Of a DNA stretch of 64,000 bases, positions 1 through 8,229 are shown one piece after another. The stretch is taken from the NCBI RefSeq assembly GCF_042665525.1, contig NZ_JBHTCQ010000002.1:558001-622000 (forward strand), written 5' to 3'. Both the position numbers and the translations under genes were made by a program. The notes below the pieces were generated by a model. That model was not told the DNA's origin, made no database searches, and worked only from the letters and a program-made list of their open reading frames with translations. The first letter of the stretch is position 1. Each line of letters opens with the position of its first letter. The DNA comes from Allobogoriella alba (GTDB taxonomy: Bacteria > Actinomycetota > Actinomycetes > Actinomycetales > Actinomycetaceae).

Positions 1-129
1 CGCCAACAGCTCGGCGAACCCCGCCGGGTCGTCCCCCCGCTCGCGGGCCTCGTTGGCGGTGATGAGCTCGGGGGTGCGGGGCAGCGAGCCCGCGTGCGTG
101 GTGAGGATCCGGTCCGTGGAGCGCAGCAT
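1..129 (-). CDS. Methionine synthase (MetE C-terminal family)-like protein, N-terminal fragment
   Basis: Only the first 43 codons lie in the window; the gene continues past base 1. The translation starts MLRSTDRILTTHAGSLPR, and the RILTTHxGSLPR segment is the usual N-terminal signature of the cobalamin-independent methionine synthase II / 5-methyltetrahydropteroyltriglutamate-homocysteine methyltransferase-like family. Full members are about 370 aa and share the zinc-binding barrel of MetE; many are not proven methionine synthases. The ATG at 129 is preceded by a purine-rich GGTGGGA. It is divergent from the methionine/alanine importer, with about 95 bp shared upstream DNA, which suggests a methionine-related context. 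The family call rests on the short N terminus only. Confidence 0.7.
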   Translation of the reverse strand, partial: MLRSTDRILTTHAGSLPRTPELITANEARERGDDPAGFAELLA

Positions 130-210
130 GCCGCCATCGTCCCACCGGCGGTCGTGTCCGGGCCGTGGACGGACGGAGGGTCCCGGAGGCCGAGAATCCG
201 CGGTGGGGTC

Positions 211-216
211 TACGAT
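211..216 (+). promoter_or_regulatory. -10 hexamer TACGAT of metP, near-leaderless
   Basis: TACGAT matches the actinobacterial TANNNT -10 and lies 8 nt before the ATG at 225, leaving almost no 5' untranslated region. No Shine-Dalgarno sequence is present. Confidence 0.5.
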
Positions 217-224
217 GTCGCGCA

Positions 225-1766
225 ATGTCTACGCAGAAGACCGCACCGCACGTCGGCCGTGAGCAATGGACCGGGCAGCTCGGGTTCCTCCTCGCGGCGG
301 TCGGGTCCGCCGTCGGGCTCGGCAACATCTGGCGCTTCCCGGGCGTGGCGTACGAGAACGGCGGCGGCGCCTTCCTCGTGCCCTACCTCGTCGCCCTGCT
401 GACGGCGGGCATCCCGTTCCTGCTGCTCGACTACTCGCTCGGTCACCGGTTCCGGGGCGGCGCACCCACGGTGTTCCGGCGGCTGGGTCGGCGATTCGAG
501 TCGGTCGGCTGGTTCCAGGTCGCCGCCTCGTTCATCATCGCCACGTACTACACGGCGATCATCGTGTGGGCGCTGCGGTACACGTTCTTCTCGGTGAACC
601 TCGCCTGGGGTGAGGACCCCGCCACGTTCTTCGTCGAGGACTTCCTGCACGACGCCGGACCCACCCTGACGACCGACATCGTCGGTGGCCTGTTCTGGCC
701 GCTGCTCGGGGTCTGGATCGCCGCGCTGCTGGTCGTCGGGCTTGGCGTGTCCCGCGGCATCGAGAAGACGACGAAGGTCTTCATCCCCCTGCTGCTGGTG
801 ATGTTCCTGATCCTCGTGGTGCGGGCCCTGTTCCTCGAGGGCGCGGTCGAGGGGCTGGACACCTTCTTCACGCCGAACTGGGCGGCCCTGGGGGACCCGG
901 CCGTGTGGATCGCGGCGTACAGCCAGATCTTCTTCTCGCTGTCCATCGGCTTCGGCATCATGATCACCTACGCCAGCTACCTGCGCCGTCGGGCGAACGT
1001 GGTCCGGGTCGGCTACGTCGCGGCGTTCGCGAACTCCTCTTTCGAGCTGCTCGCCGGCATCGGCGTCTTCGCCACCCTCGGGTTCATGGCCGCGCAGCAG
1101 GGCGTCGGCGTGGGCGATCTCGAGGGCATCACGGGCGTGATCCTCTCCTTCATCACCTTCCCGCAGATCATCTCGATGATGCCCGGCGGCCCGATCTTCG
1201 GCGTGCTGTTCTTCGGCTCGCTCGTGCTCGCCGGGTTCACGTCGCTGGTCTCGATCCTGCAGGTGGTCTCCGCCGCCGTGCAGGAGAAGTTCGGCCTGAG
1301 CCGGGTCCAGGCCGTCGCCGCCGTCGGCGGCCTCGCCGCGGTCATCTCCCTGGCGCTGTACTCCACGACCTCCTCGCTGGCGGTCCTCGACACGGTGGAC
1401 AAGTACACGAACGAGGTCGGGGTGATCGTCTCGGCGATCGTGGCCTGCGTCCTCGTCGGGGTGGTCACCCGCCAGCTGCCGAACCTCCAGGCCCACCTCA
1501 ACGCCATCTCGACCGCGCGGGTGGGCACGTGGTGGCGCGTCCTCGTCGGCTACGTGGTCCCGCTCGCGCTGGGCTACGTCTTCATCCGCGGACTCATCGA
1601 GCTGGTCACGGTGCCGTACGGGGAGTACCCGTGGGCGTTCGTCAACGCGGCCGGCTGGGGTGCCGTGGGGTTCCTGGTCCTCGTCGCAGTGGTGCTGCCC
1701 CTGCTGCCCTGGCGGAGGCCGGTGGACGACTTCGTGCCCGAGTCCCTCGAGGGGAGGTTGTCATGA
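225..1766 (+). CDS. metP: NSS-family sodium-dependent amino-acid transporter (MetP-like)
   Basis: A 513-aa integral membrane protein of the neurotransmitter:sodium symporter family, expected to import amino acids with sodium. The signature GFLLAAVGSAVGLGNIWRFP is at residues 18-37, the unwound TM1 that binds sodium and substrate, and is followed by about 12 hydrophobic segments. The start was chosen at the ATG at 225 because a TACGAT -10 lies 8 nt upstream; the longer reading frame from 165 would include the promoter. The next gene encodes a MetS-like small subunit overlapping by 4 bp. This is the pairing known from the MetPS methionine/alanine importer of Corynebacterium glutamicum, so methionine and alanine are the likely substrates. 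The divergent methionine-synthase-like gene fits. Confidence 0.87.
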   Translation: MSTQKTAPHVGREQWTGQLGFLLAAVGSAVGLGNIWRFPGVAYENGGGAFLVPYLVALLTAGIPFLLLDYSLGHRFRGGAPTVFRRLGRRFESVGWFQVAASFIIATYYTAIIVWALRYTFFSVNLAWGEDPATFFVEDFLHDAGPTLTTDIVGGLFWPLLGVWIAALLVVGLGVSRGIEKTTKVFIPLLLVMFLILVVRALFLEGAVEGLDTFFTPNWAALGDPAVWIAAYSQIFFSLSIGFGIMITYASYLRRRANVVRVGYVAAFANSSFELLAGIGVFATLGFMAAQQGVGVGDLEGITGVILSFITFPQIISMMPGGPIFGVLFFGSLVLAGFTSLVSILQVVSAAVQEKFGLSRVQAVAAVGGLAAVISLALYSTTSSLAVLDTVDKYTNEVGVIVSAIVACVLVGVVTRQLPNLQAHLNAISTARVGTWWRVLVGYVVPLALGYVFIRGLIELVTVPYGEYPWAFVNAAGWGAVGFLVLVAVVLPLLPWRRPVDDFVPESLEGRLS

Positions 1767-1915
1767 GTGCCGTCGCGATCGTCATGATGCTCGTCGCCAT
1801 GGTCGTGGTCTGGGGCGGCCTGGCGACCGCCGTCGTCTTCCTGCTGCGCAACCCCGGCCACTACGACGACGAGAGCTTTTCGAGCGAGGACCCGGCGGGT
1901 GAGGCCCCGGGGTGA
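1763..1915 (+). CDS. metS: MetS-family small subunit of NSS transporter
   Basis: A 50-aa protein with one membrane segment (about residues 4-28) followed by RNPGHYDDE and an acidic tail. MetS proteins are short single-span partners required by MetP-type NSS carriers. The ATG overlaps the metP stop codon (ATGA), so translation is probably coupled. The conserved feature visible is the hydrophobic helix followed by the short (L)RxPGHY-like motif. The assignment relies on size, topology and position next to metP. Confidence 0.8.
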   Translation: MSAVAIVMMLVAMVVVWGGLATAVVFLLRNPGHYDDESFSSEDPAGEAPG

Positions 1916-1927
1916 CGCCGACGCCGC

Positions 1928-1933
1928 TAATCT
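1928..1933 (+). promoter_or_regulatory. -10 hexamer TAATCT, leaderless type
   Basis: TAATCT is followed by exactly 7 nt and then the GTG at 1941, the same arrangement as at several other genes here. Confidence 0.45.
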
Positions 1934-1940
1934 GACCGTC

Positions 1941-2120
1941 GTGCCACGCCAGATTGAGCCGGCTGAGGCGACGACGCAGGTCCATCCGATCGCAACGCCT
2001 GGAGACCGGGGTCAGGTCACTCTGGACTTCGATGCTCACGGACGGCTACTCGGGATCGAGATCCTGACGGCTAGCAGCGTGCTCGAGGAGAGCGTCATCG
2101 CTACCGCCGAACGGCCGTAG
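1941..2120 (+). CDS. Short DUF2283-like protein, possibly truncated
   Basis: A 59-aa ORF. The centre, VTLDFDAHGRLLGIEIL, resembles the second half of DUF2283, whose members carry a D-x-D-x-x-G-x-(L/I)-x-G-I-E-I-L signature. The usual first beta hairpin is missing, so this may be a shortened family member or a remnant. No function is known for the family. The GTG at 1941 is preceded by TAATCT at 7 nt, so it could be a leaderless transcript. Codon use is less GC-biased than in neighbours (GCT, GGA and CTA codons), which hints at recent acquisition. Downstream it meets the DNA ligase gene tail to tail after 11 bp. Confidence 0.45.
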   Translation: MPRQIEPAEATTQVHPIATPGDRGQVTLDFDAHGRLLGIEILTASSVLEESVIATAERP

Positions 2121-2131
2121 CGAGAATCAGA

Positions 2132-3190
2132 TCAGGCCAGCACGTCGGCGAGCCGGTACGTGACCGGCTCCTCCAGCTGGGCGTAGCCGCACGAGGTCGG
2201 GTCGCGGTCCGGGCGCCAGCGGCGGAACTGCGCGGTGTGCCGGAACCGGTCGCCCTCCATGTGGTCGTACGCGACCTCGACCACGAGGTCCGGCCGCAGC
2301 GGCACGAAGGAGAGGTCCTTCGTGGCGTTCCAGCGGCTCACCGCGCCGGGCATCCGCCGGCCGGCGTGCGCCTCCTGGTCCGCCCACGCACCCCACGGGT
2401 GCTCCTCGAGCCGGACCTCACGGTACGGCGCCAGCTCCTCCAGGAGGCTCTTGCGGCGGGCCATCGGGAAGGACGCGGAGACCCCGACGTGGTGGAGCGT
2501 CCCGCCGTCGTCGTAGAGACCCAGCAGCAGCGAGCCGACCACGTCACCGGACTTGTGCCACCGGAACCCGGCGACGACGCAGTCCGCGGTCCGCTCGTGC
2601 TTCACCTTGAACATCGTGCGCTTGTTCTGCTGGTAGCGGCCGTCGAGGGGCTTGACGACGACGCCGTCCAGGCCCGCGCCCTCGAACGTGTCGAACCACT
2701 CGTGCGCCTCGGCCAGGTCCGCGGTCGCGCGTGTCAGGTGGATCGGTGCCCGTGCCGGCTCCAGGGCCTCCACCAGCCGGGCACGCCGGGTCGCGAACGG
2801 CTCATCGGTGAGGTCCTCGGAGCCGATCACGAGGAGATCGAACGCGACGAACGACGCCGGGGTCTCCTCCGCCAGCAGACGCACGCGGGAGTCGGCCGGG
2901 TGGATGCGCTGCTGCAGCGCGTCGAAGTCGAGCCGGTCGCCGCGTGCCACGACCACCTCGCCGTCGAGGACGCACCGGTCGGGCAGGTTGGCGCGGAGCG
3001 CCTCGACGAGCTCGGGGAAGTACCGGGTCATCGGCCTGGTGTTGCGGCTGCCGAGGACCACCTCCTCGCCGTCGCGGAAGACGATGGTGCGGAACCCGTC
3101 CCACTTCGGCTCGGTGTGCCCCAGGTCGGGGATCTCCTTGACGGACTTGGCGAGCATGGGCTCCACGGGCGGCATCACGGGCAGATCCAC
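2132..3190 (-). CDS. ATP-dependent DNA ligase (LigC/LigD-type)
   Basis: A 352-aa protein with the ATP-dependent DNA ligase core: nucleotidyltransferase domain (about residues 10-210) followed by an OB fold. Motif I is EPKWDGFR with the adenylated lysine at about residue 29. Motif IV appears as GAGLDGVVVK and motif V as FKVKHERTADCVV. The length is that of stand-alone LigC-type enzymes. It seals nicks, probably in short-patch or end-joining repair. The GTG start follows an AGGAGG at good spacing. It lies 15 bp downstream of the polymerase gene on the same strand, so together they supply the polymerase and ligase activities that LigD carries in one chain in mycobacteria. No Ku gene is in the window. 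Confidence 0.87.
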   Translation of the reverse strand: MDLPVMPPVEPMLAKSVKEIPDLGHTEPKWDGFRTIVFRDGEEVVLGSRNTRPMTRYFPELVEALRANLPDRCVLDGEVVVARGDRLDFDALQQRIHPADSRVRLLAEETPASFVAFDLLVIGSEDLTDEPFATRRARLVEALEPARAPIHLTRATADLAEAHEWFDTFEGAGLDGVVVKPLDGRYQQNKRTMFKVKHERTADCVVAGFRWHKSGDVVGSLLLGLYDDGGTLHHVGVSASFPMARRKSLLEELAPYREVRLEEHPWGAWADQEAHAGRRMPGAVSRWNATKDLSFVPLRPDLVVEVAYDHMEGDRFRHTAQFRRWRPDRDPTSCGYAQLEEPVTYRLADVLA

Positions 3191-3205
3191 GTCAGCTCCT
3201 CCTGC

Positions 3206-4300
3206 TCATCGGCGGTTCTCCTGCTCGATGCGGTTGCCGTGCTCGTCCCAGTGCTCGGCCACCTTCTTGCTGGGCTGGACACGCGGCGGCTCACCGGGCT
3301 GCTTCGGGTAGTCCGGCGGCCAGTTCAGCTCGCCGCCCGGGAGGGACTCCCACAGGTGCAGCAGCGGTTCGATCGAGTACGCCTCGGCGTCCATCCCGGC
3401 CCACGGGTCGCCCTCCGAGAGGTACTCCGGGATCGTCGTCAGGTTGAACGTGCGAGGGTCGGTGACCTCGGCCAGGCGCTCCCACGTCATCGGCGTGCTG
3501 ACGGGGGCGCCGGGGCGCGCCCGCAGGCTCCAGGCGCTGGCGATCGTGCGGTCGCGCAGGTTCTGGTTGTAGTCCAGGAACAGCCGGGTGCCGCGTTCCT
3601 CCTTCCACCAGGCGGTGGTCACGCCGTCGTCGCGGCGCTCCAGCTCCCGGCCGAGGCCGATGGCGGCGTGCCTGACATCGTCGAAGGTCCACCGCGGCTC
3701 GATGCGCACGTAGATGTGGACGCCCCGGTTGCCGCTGGTCTTCGGGTAGCCGCGCAGGCCCAGCTCCTCGAGGAGCTCCCGGGTCACCTCGGCGACCCGC
3801 TGGGCGTCGGTGAAGGAGGTGCCCGGCTGCGGGTCGAGGTCGAGACGCAGCTCGTCCGGGTGGTCGACGTCCGGGCGGCGCACGGGCCAGGGGTGGAAGG
3901 TGAGCGCACCCATCTGCGCCGCCCACACCAGGGACGCCGGCTCGGTGGGGCACAGCTCGTCCGCGGGGCGTCCGCTGGGGAACGTGATGCGCACCGTCTC
4001 GACGAAGTCGGGCGCACCCTTCGGGAGCCGCTTCTGGTAGAAGCCGTCACCCTCCCGGTCCTGCGGGCCGGTGGCCAGTCGCATGCCCTCCCGCCAGCCG
4101 TCGGGCCAGCGTTCCATCGCCGTCGGGCGGTCTGCGACGCTGCGCAGCATCACCTCGCCGACGGCGGCGAAGTACTCGCAGACCTCGAGCTTGGTGATCG
4201 CGGGCGTCCGATCCGTGGCCTCGTAGACCACACGGTCGGGGCTGGAGACGCGGACCTCGCGCTCGCCCGCCGTGACAAACGCTGCAGGTGTCTTGGCCAT
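3206..4300 (-). CDS. LigD-type DNA polymerase/primase domain protein
   Basis: A 364-aa protein of the LigD polymerase (archaeo-eukaryotic primase) family. The metal-binding motif is LRLDLDPQ, the nucleotide-binding motif is SGNRGVHIYVRI, and a third motif lies in RTIASAWSLRARPGAPVSTP; all three occur in the expected order. The protein has only the polymerase module, without the nuclease or ligase domains of full LigD. Such proteins fill gaps and add ribonucleotides during non-homologous end joining. Start at the ATG at 4300 (MAKTPAAF). It is probably co-transcribed with the downstream ligase and is divergent from oleA across 156 bp. Confidence 0.88.
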   Translation of the reverse strand: MAKTPAAFVTAGEREVRVSSPDRVVYEATDRTPAITKLEVCEYFAAVGEVMLRSVADRPTAMERWPDGWREGMRLATGPQDREGDGFYQKRLPKGAPDFVETVRITFPSGRPADELCPTEPASLVWAAQMGALTFHPWPVRRPDVDHPDELRLDLDPQPGTSFTDAQRVAEVTRELLEELGLRGYPKTSGNRGVHIYVRIEPRWTFDDVRHAAIGLGRELERRDDGVTTAWWKEERGTRLFLDYNQNLRDRTIASAWSLRARPGAPVSTPMTWERLAEVTDPRTFNLTTIPEYLSEGDPWAGMDAEAYSIEPLLHLWESLPGGELNWPPDYPKQPGEPPRVQPSKKVAEHWDEHGNRIEQENRR

Positions 4301-4443
4301 GACCCCAACTCTTCGTCTCGATCTGCGTGAGCGGGTGTCTGAGCAGCTGCGTCGGCACCCTGGCACTGAGGGAAGCGTAGAGGGTCGGTGTGAGTGTTCT
4401 CCCACGCAATCGCCACAGTGTGCCGGTGGCACCGACGGTTCCG

Positions 4444-4449
4444 TAACCT
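4444..4449 (+). promoter_or_regulatory. -10 hexamer TAACCT of the ole operon, leaderless type
   Basis: TAACCT is followed by 7 nt and the GTG at 4457, with no Shine-Dalgarno sequence between them. This supports 4457 rather than the in-frame ATG at 4394 as the oleA start. Confidence 0.55.
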
Positions 4450-4456
4450 TGGCACG

Positions 4457-5488
4457 GTGAACCATCCGGGTAACTCGACGTTCCGCTACCGCGACAGCGC
4501 CATCGTGGGTCTGTCCCACATCGAGGCGCCGCGGGTCGTGACGTCTGCCGAGTTCGAGGAGCGCCTCGCCACGGCGCGCTCCCGGCTGCGGCTGCCCGCC
4601 AACCTGCTCGAGCGCGTCAGCGGTGTGCGGGAGCGGCGCTGGTGGGACGAGGGCACCGCTTTCGAGGACATGGCCGCCGAGGCCGGCTCGAAGGCGCTCG
4701 CGGAGGCCGGGGTGGACCCGGGCGACGTCGGCCTGCTCATCAACACCTCGGTGTCCCGCAACCAGCTCGAGCCGTCCGTGGCGGTGCGGGTCCACGACCG
4801 GATGGGGCTGTCCAGTCGGGCGCTGAACTTCGACATCACCAACGCGTGCCTCGGATTCGTCAACGGCATCCAGATGGCGTCCGCGATGATCGACGCCGGC
4901 CAGATCGACCACGCCGTGGTCCTCGGCGCCGAGGACGTGAGCCGCACCCAGGAAGACACGCTGGCCCGGCTGGCCCAGGAGGACTCCACCCGCGAGGACT
5001 TCGCCGACCAGTTCGCCTCCCTCACGCTGGGCGACGGCGCCGCCGCCGCCGTCGTGGGACGCGCGAGCGACCGGCCGGACGGCCACCGGGTCCTCGGTGG
5101 CGTGGCCCGGGCCGGCACCGAGCACCACGGCCTGTGCGTGGGGTCGTTCGGGAAGATGACCACGGACACCAAGAACCTGCTCGCGAAGGGCCTCCGACTC
5201 GTGGTCGGCGCCTGGCGCGAGGCGGAGTCGGACGGGTGGGACTGGTCCGCCATGGACCGGTACGTCACCCACCAGATCTCCACGCCCTACACGAACGCGA
5301 TCGTGGACGCCGTGGACCTCGACCCGCAGGTCGTGCCGATCACATTCGACCGGTGGGGGAACGTCGGACCCGCGTCGATCGCGATGACGCTCTCCGAGCA
5401 GGCCGAGAGCCTGCGGCCCGGCGACCGGGTCATGTGCCTGGGCGTCGGGTCGGGACTGAACACCGCCATGCTGGAGCTGGCCTGGTGA
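4457..5488 (+). CDS. oleA: OleA, acyl-CoA head-to-head condensing thiolase-like enzyme
   Basis: A 343-aa member of the 3-oxoacyl-ACP synthase III/thiolase superfamily. OleA joins two fatty acyl-CoAs by non-decarboxylative Claisen condensation to a 2-alkyl-3-ketoalkanoic acid, the first step of long-chain olefin synthesis. The catalytic set is visible: Cys131 in NACLGF, His272 in VTHQIS and Asn302 in RWGNVGPAS. The glutamate-bearing N-terminal region with GVRERRWW is typical of OleA. The start GTG at 4457 follows a -10 at 7 nt. It overlaps oleBC by 4 bp (GTGA) and heads the oleA-oleBC-oleD operon, which makes the OleA call much firmer than FabH. Confidence 0.92.
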   Translation: MNHPGNSTFRYRDSAIVGLSHIEAPRVVTSAEFEERLATARSRLRLPANLLERVSGVRERRWWDEGTAFEDMAAEAGSKALAEAGVDPGDVGLLINTSVSRNQLEPSVAVRVHDRMGLSSRALNFDITNACLGFVNGIQMASAMIDAGQIDHAVVLGAEDVSRTQEDTLARLAQEDSTREDFADQFASLTLGDGAAAAVVGRASDRPDGHRVLGGVARAGTEHHGLCVGSFGKMTTDTKNLLAKGLRLVVGAWREAESDGWDWSAMDRYVTHQISTPYTNAIVDAVDLDPQVVPITFDRWGNVGPASIAMTLSEQAESLRPGDRVMCLGVGSGLNTAMLELAW

Positions 5489-8229
5489 ACCAGGCCGGCG
5501 AGCGGTGGCCGGGTGTCCCGGCGGCCTGGTCGCGGCAGACCGTCGTGGACGGGCACACCTGGCACTACCTGGACAACAGCGCCTCGCTGGAGGGTGGCCC
5601 CGACCGCGCGGGCCCGGGCGGCCCGGTCCCGCCGCGTGGCACCGTCCCGCCGCGTGGCACCGTCCTGGCCGTGCACGGCAACCCCACCTGGTCCTACCTG
5701 TGGCGCTCGGTGCTGGCCGCCGGGGCACGCGCGGGCTGGCGCGTGGTCGCGGTGGACCAGCTCGAGATGGGCTTCTCCGAGCGCACCGGGACGCACCACC
5801 GGCTCGCTGACCGCGTCGCGCAGCTCGGCGCGCTCACGGACACGCTCGGCCTGTCTGGTCCCGGGTGGGACGGGCTCCCGGTGGTCACCCTCGGCCACGA
5901 CTGGGGCGGAATCGTCTCCGCGGGCTGGGCCCTCGACCATCCTCGTGAGCTCGCAGGGCTCGTGCTGACGAACACCGCGGTCCACCAGCCGCCGAGCCAC
6001 GCCGTGCCCGTGCTGCTGCGGCTGGTCCGGCACCGGCGGGTGCACGGCGGCGCCACCACGCGCACGCCGGCGTTCCTCGAGGCCACCCTGGCGCTGTCCC
6101 GCGGGATGCCCGAGGAGGTGCGCGACGTCTACCGCGCGCCGTACCGGGACCCGGCAGGGCGGCAGGGCATCGGCGACTTCGTCGAGGACATCCCCGCCAC
6201 CGGGACGCACCCGAGCCGGCACGAGCTCGACCGCATCGCCGCGGGCCTGCGGGACATCGCGGTCCCCGCGCTGCTGCTGTGGGGTCCGCGCGACCCGGTC
6301 TTCTACGAGCGGTTCCTGCACGACCTGCGGGACCGGCTCCCGCACGCGGCCGTCCACCGGTTCGAGGGCGCGGGGCACCTGCTGCCCGAGGACGCGGACG
6401 TCGCCGGCACCGTGGTGCGCTGGCTGGAGCGCACCTTCGGGGAGCCGGACGCCGTGCCGGAGATCCTCCAGCGCGAGGAGGCGTCCGCGCCGTTCGAGCC
6501 CGTGTACGCGGCGCTGGAGCGGATGGGGGCGACCGCGCCCGGCAAGCCGGCGGTCGTCGCCCTCGACGGGGACGGGCTGAGCGAGCTCGCCTGGGGCGAG
6601 CTGGCCCGCCGGGTCGAGCACCTGGCGCTCGGGCTCGCCGACTGCGGTGTGCGACGCGGGCAGCGCGTCGCCCTGCTGGTGCCGCCCGGGGTGGACCTGA
6701 CCACCGCGCTGTTCGCCTGCCTGCGCCTCGGCGCCGTCGTCGTGCTCGCGGACGCCGGTCTCGGCCTGCGAGGTCTCACCCGCGCGGTGCGCAGCGCCGC
6801 GCCGGACCACCTCATCGGGGTCGAACGTGCCCTGGTTGCCGCGCAGGTGCTGCGCTGGCCGGGTCAGAAGTTCATCGTCGCCCCGAACTGGCACGTCGCG
6901 GGCTACACACCCCCACGCACGGCGCACAGCCGCCGGCGGACGTTCGGGATCGCCGGCTCCCTCCGGGAGCTGCTCGCCCGCGGCGCCACCCTTGCCGAGC
7001 AGGGCGTCAGCCTTCCGCCGGGGCCCGGCGCCGAGGACGACGCGGCGGTCCTCTTCACCTCCGGATCCACCGGGCCGGCCAAGGGCGTCGTGCACAGCCA
7101 CCGCAGCCTGTCCGCCATGCGCGACGCCGTCGGCGCGGCCTACGGCCTCTCGCCCGAGCGGTCCTTCGTGGCCGGGTTCGCGCCGTTCGCGCTCCTCGGC
7201 ACGGCGCTCGGGGCGACGAGCGCCACGCCCGCGGCCGACGTCACCGCGCCCGCCACGCTGACCGCGGCGGCGCTGGCCGACGCCGCGGGGGCGGTCGACG
7301 CCCACGCCGTGTTCGCCTCCCCGTCCGCGCTCGACAACGTCGTCCGCACGGCCACGCGCCACGACGCCGGAGGCCGCGACCCGCTCACCGCTGGCCAGCG
7401 CGCGGCGCTGGGGCGCGTCCGGCTGTTCCTGTCCGCTGGGGCGCCCATCGCGGCCGAGCGACTGGCCCGCGCGCTCGAGGTGATGCCCAATGCCGAGCCG
7501 CACACGCCGTACGGCATGACGGAGGCGCTGCCCGTCACGGACGTGTCGCTGTCTGAGATCCGCGCGGCCGAGGAGGACGCCCACGCCGGCATGCCGGGTG
7601 CCGGGAACGGCACCTGCGTGGGGCGGCCCGTGCCGGGCTCGCGCGTGCTGATCGTGCCGCTCGACGACGACGGCGAACCCACCGGGGAACCGACCGGGGC
7701 GCCCGGGACGACGGGGGAGATCCTCGTCACCGGGCCGCAGCTGAAGGACCGCTACGACGTGCTCTGGGCCACCCAGGACCGGTCCGCCGCCTGGCCGGGC
7801 TGGCACCGCACCGGCGACGTCGGTCATCTGGACGCGGCGGGCCGGCTGTGGGTGGAGGGCCGCGCCGACCACACGATCGTGACGGCCGGCGGGGTGCTGA
7901 CCCCGGTCGGGATCGAGAACGCCGTGCTCGCGGTCCCCGGCGTGGCGCGTGCCGCCGCCGTCGGGGTCGGTCCGCGCGGCACCCAGCAGGTGGTCGTGGT
8001 CGTGGAGACCGACCCGGCGGTGCACCGGGGCGCGCGTGCGCCGGGCGGGCTGGCACCGGACGGGCTGGCGCGCGCCGTGCGGGCGGCGTGCGCGCCGCGG
8101 CACGTCGCGGCGGTGCTGCGGGTGCCGAGGATCCCGACAGACGTGCGGCACAACGCGAAGGTCGAGCGCCGCCGGGTGGCCGCCTGGGCGGGCCGGCTCG
8201 TCGCGGGGGAGCGGGCAGGCCGGCTGTGA
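5485..8229 (+). CDS. oleBC: OleBC fusion: beta-lactone decarboxylase and beta-lactone synthetase
   Basis: A 914-aa fusion. Residues about 1-320 are OleB, an alpha/beta hydrolase related to haloalkane dehalogenases: HGNPTWSYLW near residue 70, nucleophile Asp139 in GHDWGG, acid Asp270 in WGPRDP and His298 in GAGHLLPED. Residues about 340-914 are OleC, an AMP-forming ligase-fold enzyme: FTSGSTGPAKG at about 524-534, YGMTE at 676-680 and WHRTGDVGHLD from 773. OleC converts the beta-hydroxy acid to a cis-beta-lactone and OleB removes CO2 to give the cis-olefin. OleBC fusions are known from actinobacteria. GTG start overlaps the oleA stop; the end overlaps oleD. Confidence 0.92.
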   Translation: MNQAGERWPGVPAAWSRQTVVDGHTWHYLDNSASLEGGPDRAGPGGPVPPRGTVPPRGTVLAVHGNPTWSYLWRSVLAAGARAGWRVVAVDQLEMGFSERTGTHHRLADRVAQLGALTDTLGLSGPGWDGLPVVTLGHDWGGIVSAGWALDHPRELAGLVLTNTAVHQPPSHAVPVLLRLVRHRRVHGGATTRTPAFLEATLALSRGMPEEVRDVYRAPYRDPAGRQGIGDFVEDIPATGTHPSRHELDRIAAGLRDIAVPALLLWGPRDPVFYERFLHDLRDRLPHAAVHRFEGAGHLLPEDADVAGTVVRWLERTFGEPDAVPEILQREEASAPFEPVYAALERMGATAPGKPAVVALDGDGLSELAWGELARRVEHLALGLADCGVRRGQRVALLVPPGVDLTTALFACLRLGAVVVLADAGLGLRGLTRAVRSAAPDHLIGVERALVAAQVLRWPGQKFIVAPNWHVAGYTPPRTAHSRRRTFGIAGSLRELLARGATLAEQGVSLPPGPGAEDDAAVLFTSGSTGPAKGVVHSHRSLSAMRDAVGAAYGLSPERSFVAGFAPFALLGTALGATSATPAADVTAPATLTAAALADAAGAVDAHAVFASPSALDNVVRTATRHDAGGRDPLTAGQRAALGRVRLFLSAGAPIAAERLARALEVMPNAEPHTPYGMTEALPVTDVSLSEIRAAEEDAHAGMPGAGNGTCVGRPVPGSRVLIVPLDDDGEPTGEPTGAPGTTGEILVTGPQLKDRYDVLWATQDRSAAWPGWHRTGDVGHLDAAGRLWVEGRADHTIVTAGGVLTPVGIENAVLAVPGVARAAAVGVGPRGTQQVVVVVETDPAVHRGARAPGGLAPDGLARAVRAACAPRHVAAVLRVPRIPTDVRHNAKVERRRVAAWAGRLVAGERAGRL
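5626..5661 (+). repeat. 18-bp exact tandem duplication inside oleBC
   Basis: Bases 5626-5643 are repeated exactly at 5644-5661 and encode VPPRGT twice, just before the oxyanion-hole motif HGNPTW of the OleB domain. Confidence 0.85.

Noticed and set aside
4394..4456. Longer oleA starting at the ATG at 4394
   Set aside because: The extra residues do not resemble OleA and the -10 TAACCT would lie inside the coding region.
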